Source of the DNA: Salvator merianae | Taxonomy: Eukaryota > Chordata > Lepidosauria > Squamata > Teiidae | Direction: 5' to 3' | Assembly: GCA_003586115.2 (NCBI GenBank) | Contig: QVOM02000074.1 | Location: forward strand, 4,952,197-5,016,196 | Length of the DNA: 64,000 nucleotides | Shown: positions 21,998-34,281 of the stretch, one piece after another | Layout: every line of letters begins with the position of its first letter | How positions within the stretch are numbered: position 1 is the stretch's first letter | The notes under the pieces: generated by a model | Told to the model about the DNA's origin: nothing | The model's database searches: none | The model's input: the letters and a program-made list of their open reading frames with translations, nothing else | Translations under genes and position numbers: made by a program

Positions 21998-22309
21998 CTC
22001 AAAAGTAACCATGTCAAAAAGGAAGTTTCAGTGCCACAGCCATGGATGTTAGCCTGTTTTAATTGCATAACCTTCACAAGTGATGCAATCTCATGGCAAA
22101 ATATACATATAACATTTTCAGTGAAAATGTATTATGTTGCTATGTTGTGTTGTGCTTATTTAAAATTAAGAATTAAATAATAACACATACTTTCATCCTA
22201 GCCCTGGATTGTGAGCAGTGGTCTAATCCACTCTACAGGCAGTTCCAAATCTAGCAGTAGTATGTGCCCTTGTAAACAAATTCTATGCTTCTTCACTATT
22301 TACATTTTA

Positions 22310-22922
22310 GAACACTGATAAAGACACACCTATATACTGTGGCCTTTAGCTGAAGAAACAGCTTTCCCTCCCCACTTTCAGGCACTGTTATTGTTTTTTT
22401 GTTTTTTTTTAAACATATTTTATTATTCTTGTATTTCAAATATATAAAATTACAGTTTACCTTACATTCTTGTATCACTATTATTATCAAATTCCCCCTT
22501 CATTAACAGTTTCTTCTAAACTTCCTGTTCTTCAACATCCTGTTTTCTTTCCTTCTTTTTCCACTGAAACTCTTCTTTTTTTTTTTTTTTTTTTATTCTT
22601 CAAATCCAGCCATCGCAAGTCCATTATCCATCGCTCGCAGAAAGTCAATAAAGGGTTTCCAGTTCCTGTGAAACCTATCAACTGTCTTAATTCTCAAAAG
22701 ATTTGTCAGTTTGTCCATCTCGGCCAACTCCATCATTTTCACTAACCAATCATCCACTGTTGGTAATAACTCTCCTTTCCACTTCTGAGCATATACAATT
22801 CTGGCAGCAGTTAGGCACTGTTATTGTTTTTAGTGTGTTCATTTTAATTTGTTTTTGCTGTTGTATCCTACCCTGATACCTTCTGGTATGGGGTGGAATA
22901 AAAATACAAATAAATAAATAAA
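22310..22922 (+). mobile_element. CR1/L2-type LINE 3' tail, split by an L1 insertion
   Basis: The two halves (22310-22398 and 22832-22922) join at AGGCACTGTTATTGTTTTT. Together they give a LINE tail with GGCACTG, TTGTATCCTACCCTGATACC and GGGTGGAATAAAAATAC followed by AAATAAATAAAT. The same tail in reverse is at 49517-49700. An L1 interrupts it. Confidence 0.7.
22399..22812 (-). mobile_element. 5'-truncated L1 insertion with 19-bp target duplication
   Basis: The 19-bp direct repeat AGGCACTGTTATTGTTTTT occurs at 22380-22398 and 22813-22831. Between the repeats, the minus strand encodes an L1 ORF2 C-terminus with an uninterrupted frame: RIVYAQKWKGELLPTVDDWL, then MMELAEMDKLTNLLR, then DRFHRNWKPFIDFL and a terminal GFEE stop. 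A 3' UTR follows, with the A-rich tail at the plus-strand T-runs near 22399-22412 and 22576-22594. The short, open frame and perfect duplication point to a comparatively young insertion. Confidence 0.85.
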
Positions 22923-22994
22923 TGCACAGAATTCCCTTACCAACTTAGATGCCATAGAAAATTATTTGCCAAGTTAAGAATCCAAGCTTACTTA

Positions 22995-23456
22995 GGACCT
23001 GTTGACACTTTAAAGCCTAGAATGGTATAACAATACCATTCTAGGCTGGAAAAGACCCAGCAGCACAGTGGCCATCTGCACTTCAAGGGCTAGAACAGCC
23101 TCATACTGGGCCACCATCACTCAGAGTATGGATGGCAGGCCAGACCGCCATGACAGCAGCCTAGGCAATATCCGGCCATTGCCATGGTGACAGCGATGCA
23201 GCGTGCAACTTTGCAGCACAGCCGCACCACCCCACCCACTCACAGTGTTCACACCTGGAAGAGGGTACAAACACTGCTGACCAGGAGTCATCCAGCTGCT
23301 CCCGGTCAAGCTGGGGACAATGTTTTTGTTGTCCAAAGCTAGTAGCATCTGGGAGTGGCTGTAGATGCTCCTGGACACTGCAGTGTCAGGGCCATGCGGA
23401 CATGTCTGTCCAGTGAGCAGCTGGGAACTCATTGGCAGGCCAGTGATAACAGGCCC
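22995..23456 (-). mobile_element. Harbinger-like MITE, family H3, second copy
   Basis: Ends are GGACCTGTTGACACTTT and GTGATAACAGGCCC. The perfect 14-bp hairpin GCCTAGAATGGTAT / ATACCATTCTAGGC with loop AACA is at 23015-23046, now at the left end, so this copy is reversed relative to 4159-4561. Flanks TTA and TTG are an imperfect trinucleotide duplication. Confidence 0.75.
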
Positions 23457-25725
23457 TTGGAACCTTTGAGCTCAACAGCTCCTCTGCACTGTTCCCTCTT
23501 GGCTTGGTGGTTAAGTTCTTTTAGGTCAACCAGTAAACTAGGCCTTTTTCTAGAGTTCAAAGAAATCCTGGTTAAATGGAAAAACTCATCAATGTTCCAC
23601 ACTACTAGGTCTGTTCAGCACAACTAGCAGCAATGTATGGCACTTACATGCTGAAGCCAAGCAGGGCATATTGTTAGATATGTTTTGCCTTTTTTCAGTT
23701 ACCCCTATATCCAAGAAAATGATATTAATCACAAAGTCTGGAAAGGACCTTTCTCATGTGAGCAACTGCTTGTGTAACCAGGATTGCATCTATGTTCAGG
23801 CCTCTTCCTTTCTGAACTAAAAAAAAGTATGGATTTCATTAGATTCGTGGCACATTTTCTTGTTCAGATTCATCTCACCCAAGGGTAAATTAAAGCTGAC
23901 ATTTAGCCCAGATACACACAATAGCTCAATCCTTTTGCATGGCTCCCTTATGTTAGGCTGGCAGAGAAATGAGAGAGGAAATAAACTTCAAAATAAAAAC
24001 AACCTGAGCTTTTTTTTAAATTTTGTTTTTTACTTCCTCTCCCTGTCTGCCCATGCAGACCTGACTTATTGACAGGATCTTTTTTTTTTCTTATCTGATA
24101 CTTTCAGCTTCTCTTTTATATTTCTTTGCAACACTAAACTACACCTTGTTTCAAACGCTTCCCCTTTGGTCTAGGGGCATGCAGGAGATCCTTTCAGGAT
24201 ATTTACTCAAAACAGTCATAAAAATGTTTACTAACATGGAGGGCAACTGTGCTGTCTTTCTAGAAGCCACATCTGATGGGCTGGCAAAGAGGGGGATGGG
24301 CATGTTTGTAATCTGCTGACAGACTTCTTTCTAAAGCTTGCAGAAGAAATAATCTCCATGATTGATTCCTGTGGACTGATCTTTGGAGAAGGAATTTTAA
24401 TTTGAGCTTCCCAGCCTCAGGACTGCCACAGTCCAAACTTTTTCCAAATGTAGGTGGGACTTGAAAGCCACTCATGCAACTAGTGTCTCAGGCACATAAA
24501 CATCTATAAGAGAGGGATTGTTTATGTGTAGGTTCACTCTTACTCACATCTGTAGTTTGAGAAATTAATTCAGGGAGGCACTATTAGGGCCGGCCTGCCT
24601 ACACCCAGGTTTTATTCACCTTTGAGTAATCTCTGGAGCAAATAGGTCACATCAGCTAAGTGACAAAGCGCTCTGGTTCCGCATAATCTAACTTGAAAGG
24701 CACTTTTTGTGAAAAAGGGATAAAAACCTGTCAGAATGCATTTTGGACCCCTGAAGTTACTTACCGCTTGTTGTGTTCAAATGTGTCTTTGTAGCTGGAC
24801 CCTGAGTATTTTTGCAGACAGAGCAGAAGTTGTTCCCCTTCTTTTTTATGAGCAGTCAATACTCAGCAGCATAGCAGCACCTCAACTCCACACTCTCACA
24901 ATTCTGTTTACTGTGTATTTGGCAATTTAAAATTGATGCAACAAATACTATATGAGAATTAAAATTTAGAATTAAGTGGCCAAATCCCCCCAAAACTTTA
25001 GCTATCCGATATTCATTGTTCTCATGTGTAAGGCTTTTGTGCAAAGATCTTTTTAATGGAAGAAATAATCAATGAGCAAAGGCAGAACCAGTAACTTTAA
25101 AGGGGGAAGTTCTTAAACATACAAAGTGTGACAGGTGTTGCTAGCGACCCAACAAAAATAGTGTGAAGGATAAGCAGCAACATGCCATTTTGCTGCTGAA
25201 TCCAGTATCTGAGCAAAAGCTGCAAAACTGGATCACAGAAGTTGCTAGGGTAACTAATATCTGTAGCTCAGCTTGGTGTGCTGGGTTATTGGAGTTCTCT
25301 GAATTTTCTGTTTGAAGGCATTTCACTACTTCTCTTGGTAATAAATTTCAGTGCAAAGGTTTACTTGTAGTTCCTGATGAGCTAGCAGGCAGTGCTATGC
25401 TCCTGTCGTTAACCAGCACTTGGACAGTGAAGAGGGTACTCACCTATTCAATGAACAGGAAAGACTAATACTAGCAACACAACAAAGAACTGTCAAAGAA
25501 AACAAGGACAAAGAGCACACACAGGCAATCACATGGAAGGAGTATAGCCTAGGTTGCTATATAGCCAATCACCAGTTACAAATGGGCTTTTGATCTGCAG
25601 ATGTTACCTAACTGGGTAGTGAAACATCTGTAAATAGAAAACTTAGTTTGGAGAATTCTGGCAATGCAGCACAATGCGAAAGCTGTGACTCTGCAACATG
25701 TGGAACATCACCCTTGTAGGACATA
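23457..25725. other. Unassigned; no gene seen
   Basis: This long stretch contains poly-pyrimidine runs at 24010-24035 and 24080-24095 but no terminal repeats or retroelement frames. The part at about 24570-24760 has no repeat character and could be single-copy DNA. The open frames are short and overlap on both strands. Confidence 0.35.
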
Positions 25726-25727
25726 AC

Positions 25728-26080
25728 AACATAAGAGGAGCCCTGCTGGATCGAGTCATAGCCCATCATCCTGTCTCACATAGTGGCCCACCAAATGCTA
25801 CTGGGCATTCTCAAGCCTTTTGGAGCCCTCAGGGGATGATCCCAAAGCTCATGCAAGCTTTGGGGCCAGTGCAGATGGTGCTGTTCAAGATGACACCATG
25901 CCATGGTCCAGACCCGTGAGCCTTGCTGCTCCAGACCCATTGGTCTGCAACAAGGTATGATAAGTGCAGAAAACCCAGCGTTGACGGGATTACCTGCATC
26001 CATGTGCTTGCCGACACTCTCAAAGAATTCTAACAAGTTAGCAAGGAATGATTTACCTCTAAGGAGCCATGCTGATTTCC
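25728..26080 (+). mobile_element. Sauropsid dispersed repeat with GCCCTGCTGGATCGAGTCA core
   Basis: The start, ACATAACAACATAAGAGGAG followed by CCCTGCTGGATC, GCCCATCATCCTGTCTCAC and AGTGGCCCACCAAATGC, is a repeat I recognise as very common in reptile genomes, though I cannot name its class with certainty. The right end is not defined. No coding function follows from the open frames on it. Confidence 0.5.
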
Positions 26081-26099
26081 CCTCAGCAATGCTCGCTCC

Positions 26100-26290
26100 T
26101 CCATATAAATAATTTTACTTTTTCAAATTATTAAAATTGTTATTTTAGTTTTTGTATTTAAATTATTTAAAATTTTAGGATTATTTTTATTATTTAAATT
26201 ATTTCACTTTTTAAAATTGTTTAATTTTTTAAAACTTTTTTTCACTATCTCCTATTTTTTAAAAGAGTTTTTTATTTTTGTGACTATATA
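26100..26290. repeat. AT-rich low-complexity tract
   Basis: This is almost entirely A and T, with repeated TTAAAATT, ATTATTTAAATT and TTTTAAAA blocks. It has no gene. Confidence 0.85.
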
Positions 26291-26299
26291 GCTCCTTCT

Positions 26300-28064
26300 C
26301 CCTCAGACCATGTCCTCACAGGCTAGCTTAGAAACCAGACCACCTCTACCAACTAAGCCCCACCAAATGCTTACTAAAACTTTCCAAAATGCAGAAGATC
26401 CACCCCACAAACAGCAGTTATTCTTCCAAATTCCTCTGCCTAACTCCTGTTACCTTTCCTTGGGTTTGATTTCAAGAGAGCTACCACCTTCTCCTGAGTA
26501 CATACTCAAACTCTATTACACACTTTATTACGAAGTGTTTCTACAGCACGATGTCCTGAGTATTGAAGAAATGGAGAGACATTATTTTTCTTCAGAGAGA
26601 GGCCAAAAGGTCACGTATTGCAAGAAATAACCAGCAGGTGTGTCATAACCTAAACAGGGCAGAAAATAATATGAAATCCAATCAATCATGTTCGATCCGA
26701 TTGATGTGGGAGTGATCCACTCCCAGCTAGCAGCCATGGGAGATGAACAGGTATCACAAAACATTAGTGTAAACAAAACCTTAAAGACAGACAATTACTT
26801 CTTTTAATGAGCTAACCACTCCCAGGATGTGTCGATTTCAATATTTGTAGTGTCAATATGCTACTTAATTCCAGTTTGGTGGCTTCATGTTACAGCCTCT
26901 CTTCAATATTCTCCCCTTGAACGATAGCAAATTGAAAGATCTGTTGTATCATAGGTTTTGGAATGTAACCATCATAAATGCTTGGTGTCCATTTATCCTC
27001 TTACACGGAGGCTATAATTTTGCCTATAATAAAGAGAAGGGTGCTGTTGGTACATGATATTTATTTTATTTGGTGGTATCCAGGTGTGTGGGCCTCTGAT
27101 GATATGATTATTATTATTATTGGTTTGCTAAAAGACAGAATTGCCACTGGGGCATCCTGCAGGAGTTCTGAAGTATTTTTAATAGGTTAAAGAGGGATAA
27201 AATTTATCAGAGTGATGAAAACAAAGACAGCAAAGAACTCCAAAGGGATCTCTGCACATTGGGGGACTGGACATCAAAATGTCAGTGCAAAGTGCAAAGC
27301 ACTGGAGCTAAATATCCTAAATGCTTGTTTACACTAATGGGATCAGAGATGGGTGTGATCAGACACTTCTGTTTAACTTTGGCCTTACCCAGCAGACATA
27401 ATTAGCAGCATTCGACTTACTCCAGGATCAAGTCACAGAAAGGTTGCTGACATCATAGCCAACTGGGAAACTTCTATGAGACTCATGAATCCAGACAGAA
27501 AAGAGTATTCTGCAGAGAACAAGTTTTCTTCTTCATTCACAGCACAGGCAATCACAACAATAGGGGGGGCTCTCCCTCTTCCCCCCCCTCTCTTGGTGAG
27601 AGACAGGGCATGCAGGCAGCTTCTTGCTGCAATGTAGTGGATTATGCAGAGGCAGGTGGGAAGAGAAAAATGCTTTTCCTTTTCCTTCCAAGACTGAAAA
27701 AGCACACAGGTTGGATGGGTCAATGAGATGGAAGTATTTTATTTTGGCAAGGAGAATAGTCAAATGTCTCTGTGCTGTGGCAAGTTACCAATATTCCCCC
27801 CCCACACACACACACACACTACTTTCTTAATTATGCCTGGGATGATTGCTCGAGCACCAATCACACCTTGAAAATAGTTGATGGGGAGCAGAACAGGTGA
27901 CCTATCTTTGTGTAGCGTGGAAAGATGTTTATTATCCGAATAAGGAAAGGACGGCTTTATTAAATTGAACCACCTTGATAAGACATGTCTGATCCCAGCC
28001 TGTGTGTGAGCAGGAAAGAGATCTTGGGGTGATGGTTTACAGTTCAAGGAAAATGTTGACTCCA
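26300..28064. other. Unassigned; no gene seen
   Basis: A 106-codon open frame at 26310-26630 has no recognisable domain and could be chance. A short AC repeat is at 27802-27820, preceded by a C-run. Nothing else is recognisable. Confidence 0.35.
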
Positions 28065-28065
28065 A

Positions 28066-28647
28066 GGCCGCATTCCGATGCGGCATTTAATCAGTTTACA
28101 GGCCATCGTCAGTTCCCTCTGTCCCGACATGATCTTGCATTTCTATAGTTTTTCTGGACTAAACAGACAAAATTTGGACTACTTTGCATTCGGATTTAAT
28201 GAGTTCTCAAGCCATTCCAGATCGCTAGCCCACTTTACTTTGCGATGTGGAAATGCAGAAGGAGACTATTTGGGAGGGACTGTACTTTTTCGGGGGCATG
28301 CAGAGGGAGGGTTCCCCATTTCCTGCAGTCCAATGACAGACTTTGTGGGTGGGCAGGAATCACAGTAGTTCCTTCCACCTCCATTATTCCCGCCTTCCCC
28401 CTCTGCCAGGAGAAAAGAAAACCATCCTCCATTTCATTTTGCTAAACTGCAAGGAAGAAATTAAAGGTGAGGAGTGGAGGAAGAAAAGGTGTGGTTTCCC
28501 TGTGCCAAGCACAGGAAACATCAGTGTGAGAACGAGCAAGTATGAATTGAGCCCATGTTAAAATGAAAATGTGGGGACGATCAGAAGACGAATTCAGTTC
28601 TTGTACTCTTTTGATATGGATTAAATTTATGATGTCAGACTGTGCCC
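28066..28647 (+). mobile_element. Harbinger-like element H1, short internally deleted copy
   Basis: The left end (GGCCGCATTCCGATGCGG then CATTTAATCAGTTTACAGG) and right end (GATTAAATTTATGATGTC then TGTGCCC) match the H1 termini. The interior keeps the left block (CTTCAGTTCC to GTGGGTGGGCAGG) and the right block (AAAAGGTGTGGTTTCC onward) but lacks the middle seen in larger copies. The 3' flank TAA is not matched cleanly at the left, so the target duplication is uncertain. Confidence 0.75.
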
Positions 28648-28689
28648 TAAATGTAATTGTCATTATAAAGGCCAATAGCATATTAGGAA

Positions 28690-28990
28690 TAATAAAAAAT
28701 GGTATTGAAAACCAAGTTGCTAATATTACAGTGCTCTGCATCTGGAATACTGTGTACAGTTTTGTTGCTCCGTCTCAAAAAGGATATAGAATTGGAGAAG
28801 GTCCAGAGGGGGCCTACTAAGGCGATCAAGGGCTTGGAGGAGCTTCCATACAAGGAAAGGTTGTAATGGCTGGGGCTTTTTAGTCTGGAAAGAAGATGAG
28901 TAATAGGAGACAGGATCAAGGTGTATAAAATTATGCATGGTGTGGACAATATGGATAGAGAGAAGCTTCTGTCTTTTCCCTAACATACTA
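28690..28990 (+). mobile_element. CR1-type LINE fragment
   Basis: The DNA CTGGAATACTGTGTACAG, then CTCAAAAAGGATATAGA, GATCAAGGGCTTGGAGGAG and TGTATAAAATTATGCATGG, is the conserved 3' coding part of a widespread CR1-type LINE. Its intact protein would read EYC-n-QFW to LERVQ-n-ATK and YEERL-n-LGLFSLE. Here the frame is broken. It begins soon after the H1 copy and ends next to a half MITE. Confidence 0.65.
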
Positions 28991-29100
28991 GACGCAGAGG
29001 TCACATAAGGCAGTACAGAGGCCCGGAGGCCCTGCGAACAGCCATGGCACACTTTGTGCAGGGCGCGAACACCTGGGCTTAAAGACGCCAGCCGCCGCTG
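28990..29100. mobile_element. Palindromic hAT-like MITE, truncated copy
   Basis: The right half (GAGGCCCTGCGAACAGCC, GGGCGCGAACACC, then GCCGCCGCTG at 29091-29100) matches the 3' arm of the palindromic MITEs at 16124, 21815 and 59702. The left arm is missing, so the characteristic foldback is lost. Confidence 0.6.
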
Positions 29101-30554
29101 CTCTTGATCCTGGGCTCTCTCTGGAGGGGAAGGAACCTAGGACAGACCACACCACACAATCTTTCAGTTACACAAGTACAGAAAGTTTAGTATTACAATA
29201 ATGCAGTTACTTGCTTCTTGTTTATATTTCAGTGTTGTATTAGTATTATTCTGTGTTTATATCTTAGTTGTTGTTTCATGCATTGCTATAGCTGTTGTTA
29301 CATAAAACAAAAATAAAGAAATAAAAAGACTAGGAAAGAGAAAATTGTGGCTAGCAAAAACAACAGCATTTGATTTCAAATAAAAGCAATGGTGTCGTGA
29401 ACTTTGTGATTCAATGGGGCTAACTCTCCAGTGAGGAGTATAGGATTGTACTTCTATGCTGAAATTCTAGGCATGTAATTCTGCTTAGAAATCTCTCTAA
29501 TGAGTCTGTAATGGGACTTATAAGAATAGTTCACCTTACAGCCTTTTGGAGTGGAGGATCACAAGTCCTCTGAGAAGGCCTAGCAAGTGAACATGTGCGC
29601 ATCCACTTTCTGCAAAGGCCTTCAACTGACCAATCCTGTTCCAAGCCAAGGTGCAACAAGCTCTGAGTTCACTTCTTGCATGATGAACCAGGTCTTTGTT
29701 GCAGTGAAATGTCCAGTGGTCATGTACAGGCCCATAGCGCCTGCATATGGAGAATTAGGAGGATCGCAATGCATGACACTGGAGCAACATGGGGTCAGCA
29801 TGAGCAATGAAACTATGAGGCTTTTTGCCAAGGCTGCCTGAAGCTGCAAGGATAGCCAGTCCTGGCAGACATGTCTCCCCATGGTGTCTTCTTCAAAGAA
29901 AATGGAGACACCCCCTAAGCCACTTTTTTAAATTGTGTGTGGATGCAGTCCTTGACTGGGGAAGGGAACAGACCAAGGCTGTTATCTGAAAGGGGAGGCA
30001 GTAAGGACAAAGGGGCATGAGCACTGCACTTTATATTGAATAAAAACTGTGAAGCTACCCAAACAGAGGAGGAGGATCTAGAGGGACACCCATTCAGCCC
30101 ATTTTCAGTTAAGCAAGCAATGAATGCCTAATTCTGGCCAGGTTGCCAGAACTACAGGTTGCAGGGATGACTCTTTAAAAGAAAAAAAAAAAAAGTGTCA
30201 TGACAAACCAGCAACCATGCAAATGATGCCAGGGTGTCCTGTACTGCTGGTTACAAGTGGCTGGGCAGCCTTCATTTCCAGAAAGAAAAGAGAATCCTGC
30301 AAAGACCCTTCCCTCTTCAAAATACTCCTGTAAATGCAGTTCTACATTTTATCATGTATTTTAGCAGCATCAATGTATTTAACGTCTGTACATCCAACTT
30401 TACTCAGCTGGGGTATGAGTTATGTCTCAAACTAGTGGTCCTGGATGGGAACAGTTAAAGGCACCTCAGCAAATTCAACAAAGATTACTTTCATGCAGAT
30501 CTGTATCCTCAACACATTTGCACATCCAGCATTGGTTACCAAGAAAAAGAAAAA
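29101..30554. other. Unassigned; no gene seen
   Basis: This is AT-rich sequence with an A-run at 30182-30194. Open frames of up to 86 codons lie on both strands but none carries a motif. Confidence 0.35.
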
Positions 30555-31228
30555 TAAGGGCGTGTTCCGACATGGCATTTAATCAGTTTACAGTCTGTCT
30601 TCAGTTCCCACTAGCTCAACATGATTTTGCCTTGCCATAGCTTTTTGGGACTAAATTGCTGAAATCAGGACTGCTTTGCATGTGAATTAAGGGAGTTCTC
30701 AGTCATTTTCAGATCGTTAGCCCGTTTTACTTTTCAATGTGAGAACACGCAAATAGACTGTTTGGGAGGGGACCATTTGGGGAGGGCACACAGAGGGAGA
30801 CCTCCCTGTTTCCTCCTGTCCAATAACAGAATTTGTTGTGGGCACTGTACTCAGGAAGGCGAGAACATCACAACTGAGATGGGAAGAGAGAACAGTACCT
30901 GGCTTATATTGCCTGGTTTCTGCCGTGTTGACATCTTTTGAGTCTTCACACTATTTTTTTTTTACTGTTTGAATTTTTCAACAAAGGAGAAGGTGCACTG
31001 GAAGCTATCCTTCATTTACTTTGGGCAACACCCTGTTCTATAGTTGGCTGTGCACCACAGTCCACTCTCAAAATGCATACTTCCTCCTTCCTCTCCCATC
31101 TCTGCAAGGACAGTGTATCAACATTTTCCTTTCTCCTGTCCCTGCAAGAATGACACTATGTTTCCTCCATTTTCCTTTGTCAATGCACAAGGGAAACAAC
31201 ATTTCTTTTCATTAGAAGAGGACTTTTA

Positions 31229-31696
31229 AAAGCATTCCTTTTAAACCAGAATTTTATTTACTAGGTATGGTAGAGGGCAACTTTGATAATATTAATGTTT
31301 TAATTCAAAAATTGGTGACTGCAGCTAGAATTGTCTATGGACAATAATGAAAAGGAGATAAAATACCTCCAGTATATGATTGGTTGATTAAAATGATGGA
31401 TCTTGCAGCGATGGACAAATTAACTAACTCATTGAGAAGCAACACTATGGATCAGTTTGTTAAAAACTGGTAACCTTTTATTGGCTTTCTACAAGAATTA
31501 CAGAATGAGCTTGTAATCGCTGGATTAGAAGAATAAAGATGAAAGACAGGTTGCAAGAAGAAGGGAAAGCAGGAGGGGCAAGAAACAAGAAACTGAGAAG
31601 AAACCTTTGAAGAAAGGGGGAAGGCAAAATGTAATTATCAAAGGTTATCTATATGAACACACACATTTGGGAATAAGATATATGTTTTATGTATTT

Positions 31697-31739
<43 letters not shown>

Positions 31740-31741
31740 AA
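31229..31741 (+). mobile_element. 5'-truncated L1 inside H1 copy 2
   Basis: The direct repeat AAGAGGACTTTTA at 31216-31228 and 31742-31754 is the L1 target duplication. The L1 encodes a damaged ORF2 C-terminus: AARIVYGQ, stop, then VYDWLIKMMDLAAMDKLTN, NTMDQFVKNW, stop, PFIGFLQELQ and a terminal GLEE stop. An (AT)n microsatellite at 31698-31738 has replaced the A-tail. The matching fragment in copy 1 at 1345-1860 shows the insertion predates the spread of this H1 subtype. Confidence 0.8.
31698..31738. repeat. (AT)n microsatellite
   Basis: About 20 AT units follow the L1 3' UTR. In copy 1 the same place holds an A-run, so the microsatellite grew from the L1 tail. Confidence 0.95.
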
Positions 31742-33792
31742 AAGAGGACTTTTATGAAAACCCAGCACTGTGCTTCAGAAGCTCTAGGGCAAACAGCACA
31801 GTCCAACTTTATTCAAGAACACTGAGGAGTGAGGTGCATGCTGGTTGATGTACACCTTGGCTGCACCTGTTTGGCGGTGCAGTCCTCTTGCCCCAACAAA
31901 TAACCCAGGTCACTATCAATTTTGCCATCCACAACACACAACTACATAGTGGGACACATGCCACTGTGGATGTCTTTGGAGGAGGGAGGTGAAGCGGAGT
32001 CCATTTGCTGACCACTAATTTCACTATCATGATAATGGACCTCCCCTCACATGTTCCCCCTTTTTCACTGATGTCTCTCTGTTTTTACACTACTCTGAAA
32101 TTGCACAATTGCACTAAAGTGCAATTACAAAAGAGCAGAAACTGAGATCTGCCCTTTAAGAAACTTTATTGTGTGGTAGATGTGGATTTGAAGTTCTGCT
32201 TCGATGGATACAGGCTGGAGCAGAAGAAGGAGCAAACAGTGAATGAACGGTAATGTCGCCAAGGGACCCCATGTTCTGATGCTGCAGCAAGGAAATACAG
32301 AAGGTGGAATTTGACTTTCCCAGCACTGTGAAGTCAAGATTTGAACATCGGGACTGCAACCAAGCACTGGCTGCACAGGGAATGGAATTTGGTGAGGGGT
32401 GGAGAGAGAAAGGTATGGTTTGCTCATGCCGAGCATGGGAAAAATGAGGAGTGAGAACAAGCAAGTCTGAATTGAGTCCGTATTATACTGCAAATGTGGG
32501 AAGAAATGAAACATGTAGTCAATCCTTGTTCTCCCACAATGTGGATTAAATTTACAATGTGGGACCATGCCCTAAGTTCATTAACCTGACTAGAATGCTG
32601 TCTTCAAATATTTGTTTCTTAAACATAAGCTTTATCACTTGAAGTAATAGTCCAATTATAAAACGTTGCAATAGTTTACTAACAGTCATTGACCAGCGTA
32701 AGATACATATCAATGAAAAAACAGATGTGAGTTTACCCACCTATATTTCTTCTTTTATAGCAGTTACAGTTCTTTAAAATGTTGGGTTCTAGAGTTCTAA
32801 TTCTACATGTTAAATTTCAGGTTTCAACATTGCTGATAATATTTTAATTTTCTGGGGTAAGTGTTGATTATATTCCACAGGCTGTCAACCATAAGACAGC
32901 CTGTCAAACAAATACTGAATGTTTAAAAGAGACACAAAATATAGTCAGAAGTTTCCAGGATTAATATCTCCCTCCTGAAAGTCATGTGTTCCTTGGAAAT
33001 CTGACAAGCTTGACTTCTGGGAAGATGGCCGAATGTAGTTGCTGAGAGGAATTTTTCCTCTGAGCAAACCGCAATGTGAGGAGGCAGAGGGGGGAGTCTT
33101 AACCCCCTCTGTCAGAAGATTTTTATCTCCCTGAGTGACAGGGAAGTGGAGGGATTCCTCTTTAGAGCTTCAGGCAAGTTTCCCCCCCCAGCGGGGGCAG
33201 CAGCAACCTCACAGTCCCCACGTACGGGAGGAGCTTGACGGAGCAGAGGAATATCAACAACATTCCCGAGTGACGTATGTCATCTCTAAAGGCAGTAAGT
33301 TTGGCCGATCCTCTTTTAATTCATGAAGATACTAAACTTAAGATAAACATTAAGAAAAAAAAACCCTCTACAATTACAGCCTGGATAATATTTGCTGAAA
33401 GTTTAAACATTGTAATTCAGCAAGATGCTAAAATATTTGCAAAGGCTTTTAATCCTTAGATAAATCATTCAAAGTTTTTTATTTTTAACACTGCGGGGTC
33501 TTCAGTGTCTCATTAAAATATACTGGAACTGCTTCTTATCAAGTAAGATAAGCAGACTGGAAAGATTAATGGCAGCAGCTGTTTCTCCTCAAATTGAGAG
33601 TAGAAAATTGTCTGTTCTTCACAATGAATGACCATTAGAGGGCTTCTTCAGAGGATTAAGTCATAAGTGCTGCGGAATGTGTACTCGAGGACTGAATCAT
33701 TGCATTTTAAATCTGGGAAGTTGTGAAGAAAATCGAAACTAGAAAAAGAAAAACAGCCAGAAGAACAGAGGTGTGCCTCGGAATTAGAGCCA

Positions 33793-34050
33793 ATGATTTC
33801 TATGAATAAAAAAATGGACTTTATTTTGCAGGAATTACATAAATCCTTTGAAAATCAGGGGCAGAATTTTGAGAGATTAAGACAAGACCTTAAAAATGAA
33901 ATAGGTGTCATACGCACTGGACTTCATGAAATAAAGGATAAGGCTCTGAAACTGGACGATTTTAAGGCAAAAATTCCTCAGACAAAATTTATGGCACAAG
34001 AAATACAAATAGAGGCATCTGAACCTACCACAAAGTGTCAAAGGATGTAA
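33793..34050 (+). pseudogene. L1 ORF1 N-terminal fragment, coiled-coil part
   Basis: This 85-codon open frame starts MISMNKKMDFILQELHKSF and is rich in charged residues with a heptad-like spacing of leucine, isoleucine and phenylalanine (FERLRQDLKNEIGVIR, LHEIKDKALKLDDF). That is the pattern of the L1 ORF1p coiled coil, the RNA-binding chaperone that trimerises through this region. The RRM and C-terminal domains are absent because the frame stops and the element is deleted downstream. Initiation is uncertain, as the frame is open a little further upstream. It cannot give a working ORF1 protein. Confidence 0.65.
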
Positions 34051-34101
34051 TGGTGTTCTTTGTGAGGAAAGTTATAAGATACTGTTCTAGTGGGACAGTA
34101 T

Positions 34102-34281
34102 GGCCCTTTCTGCACTTGGCTTTATTCTGGATCATATCCCAGAACAGGGACCTGCTATCCGCACGCTAGTGGAGTTTACAGCAGGCCCTGCATGGGGCCT
34201 GCCACAGTTCCTACTAGCATGCAGATGGCAGGTCCCTATTCCAGGATATAATCTGGTATAAGGCCAAGTGCAGAAAGGGCC
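34102..34281. mobile_element. Palindromic Harbinger-like MITE, family H4
   Basis: Terminal inverted repeats GGCCCTTTCTGCACTTGGC and GCCAAGTGCAGAAAGGGCC flank a palindromic interior with TTATTCTGGATCATATCCC on the left and GGATATAATCTGG on the right. A perfect TAT duplication lies at 34099-34101 and 34282-34284. It is 180 bp long and inserted in the deleted L1. Relatives are at 51078-51230 and, as halves, at 45283-45359 and 61449-61525. Confidence 0.85.

Larger units (their letters stand above)
30558..32572 (+). mobile_element. Harbinger-like composite element H1, copy 2, complete, carrying an L1 fragment
   Basis: The left end is GGGCGTGTTCCGACATGGC and the right end GGGACCATGCCC. A perfect TAA duplication flanks it (30555-30557 and 32573-32575), which fits the TWA preference of PIF/Harbinger transposases. 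Shared blocks with the short copies are the left block (30558-30900) and the right block (about 31860-32572). The middle holds the segment that houses the H2 and hAT insertions in copy 1 (here empty) and then a truncated L1. No transposase is encoded, so movement must have been in trans. Confidence 0.85.
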
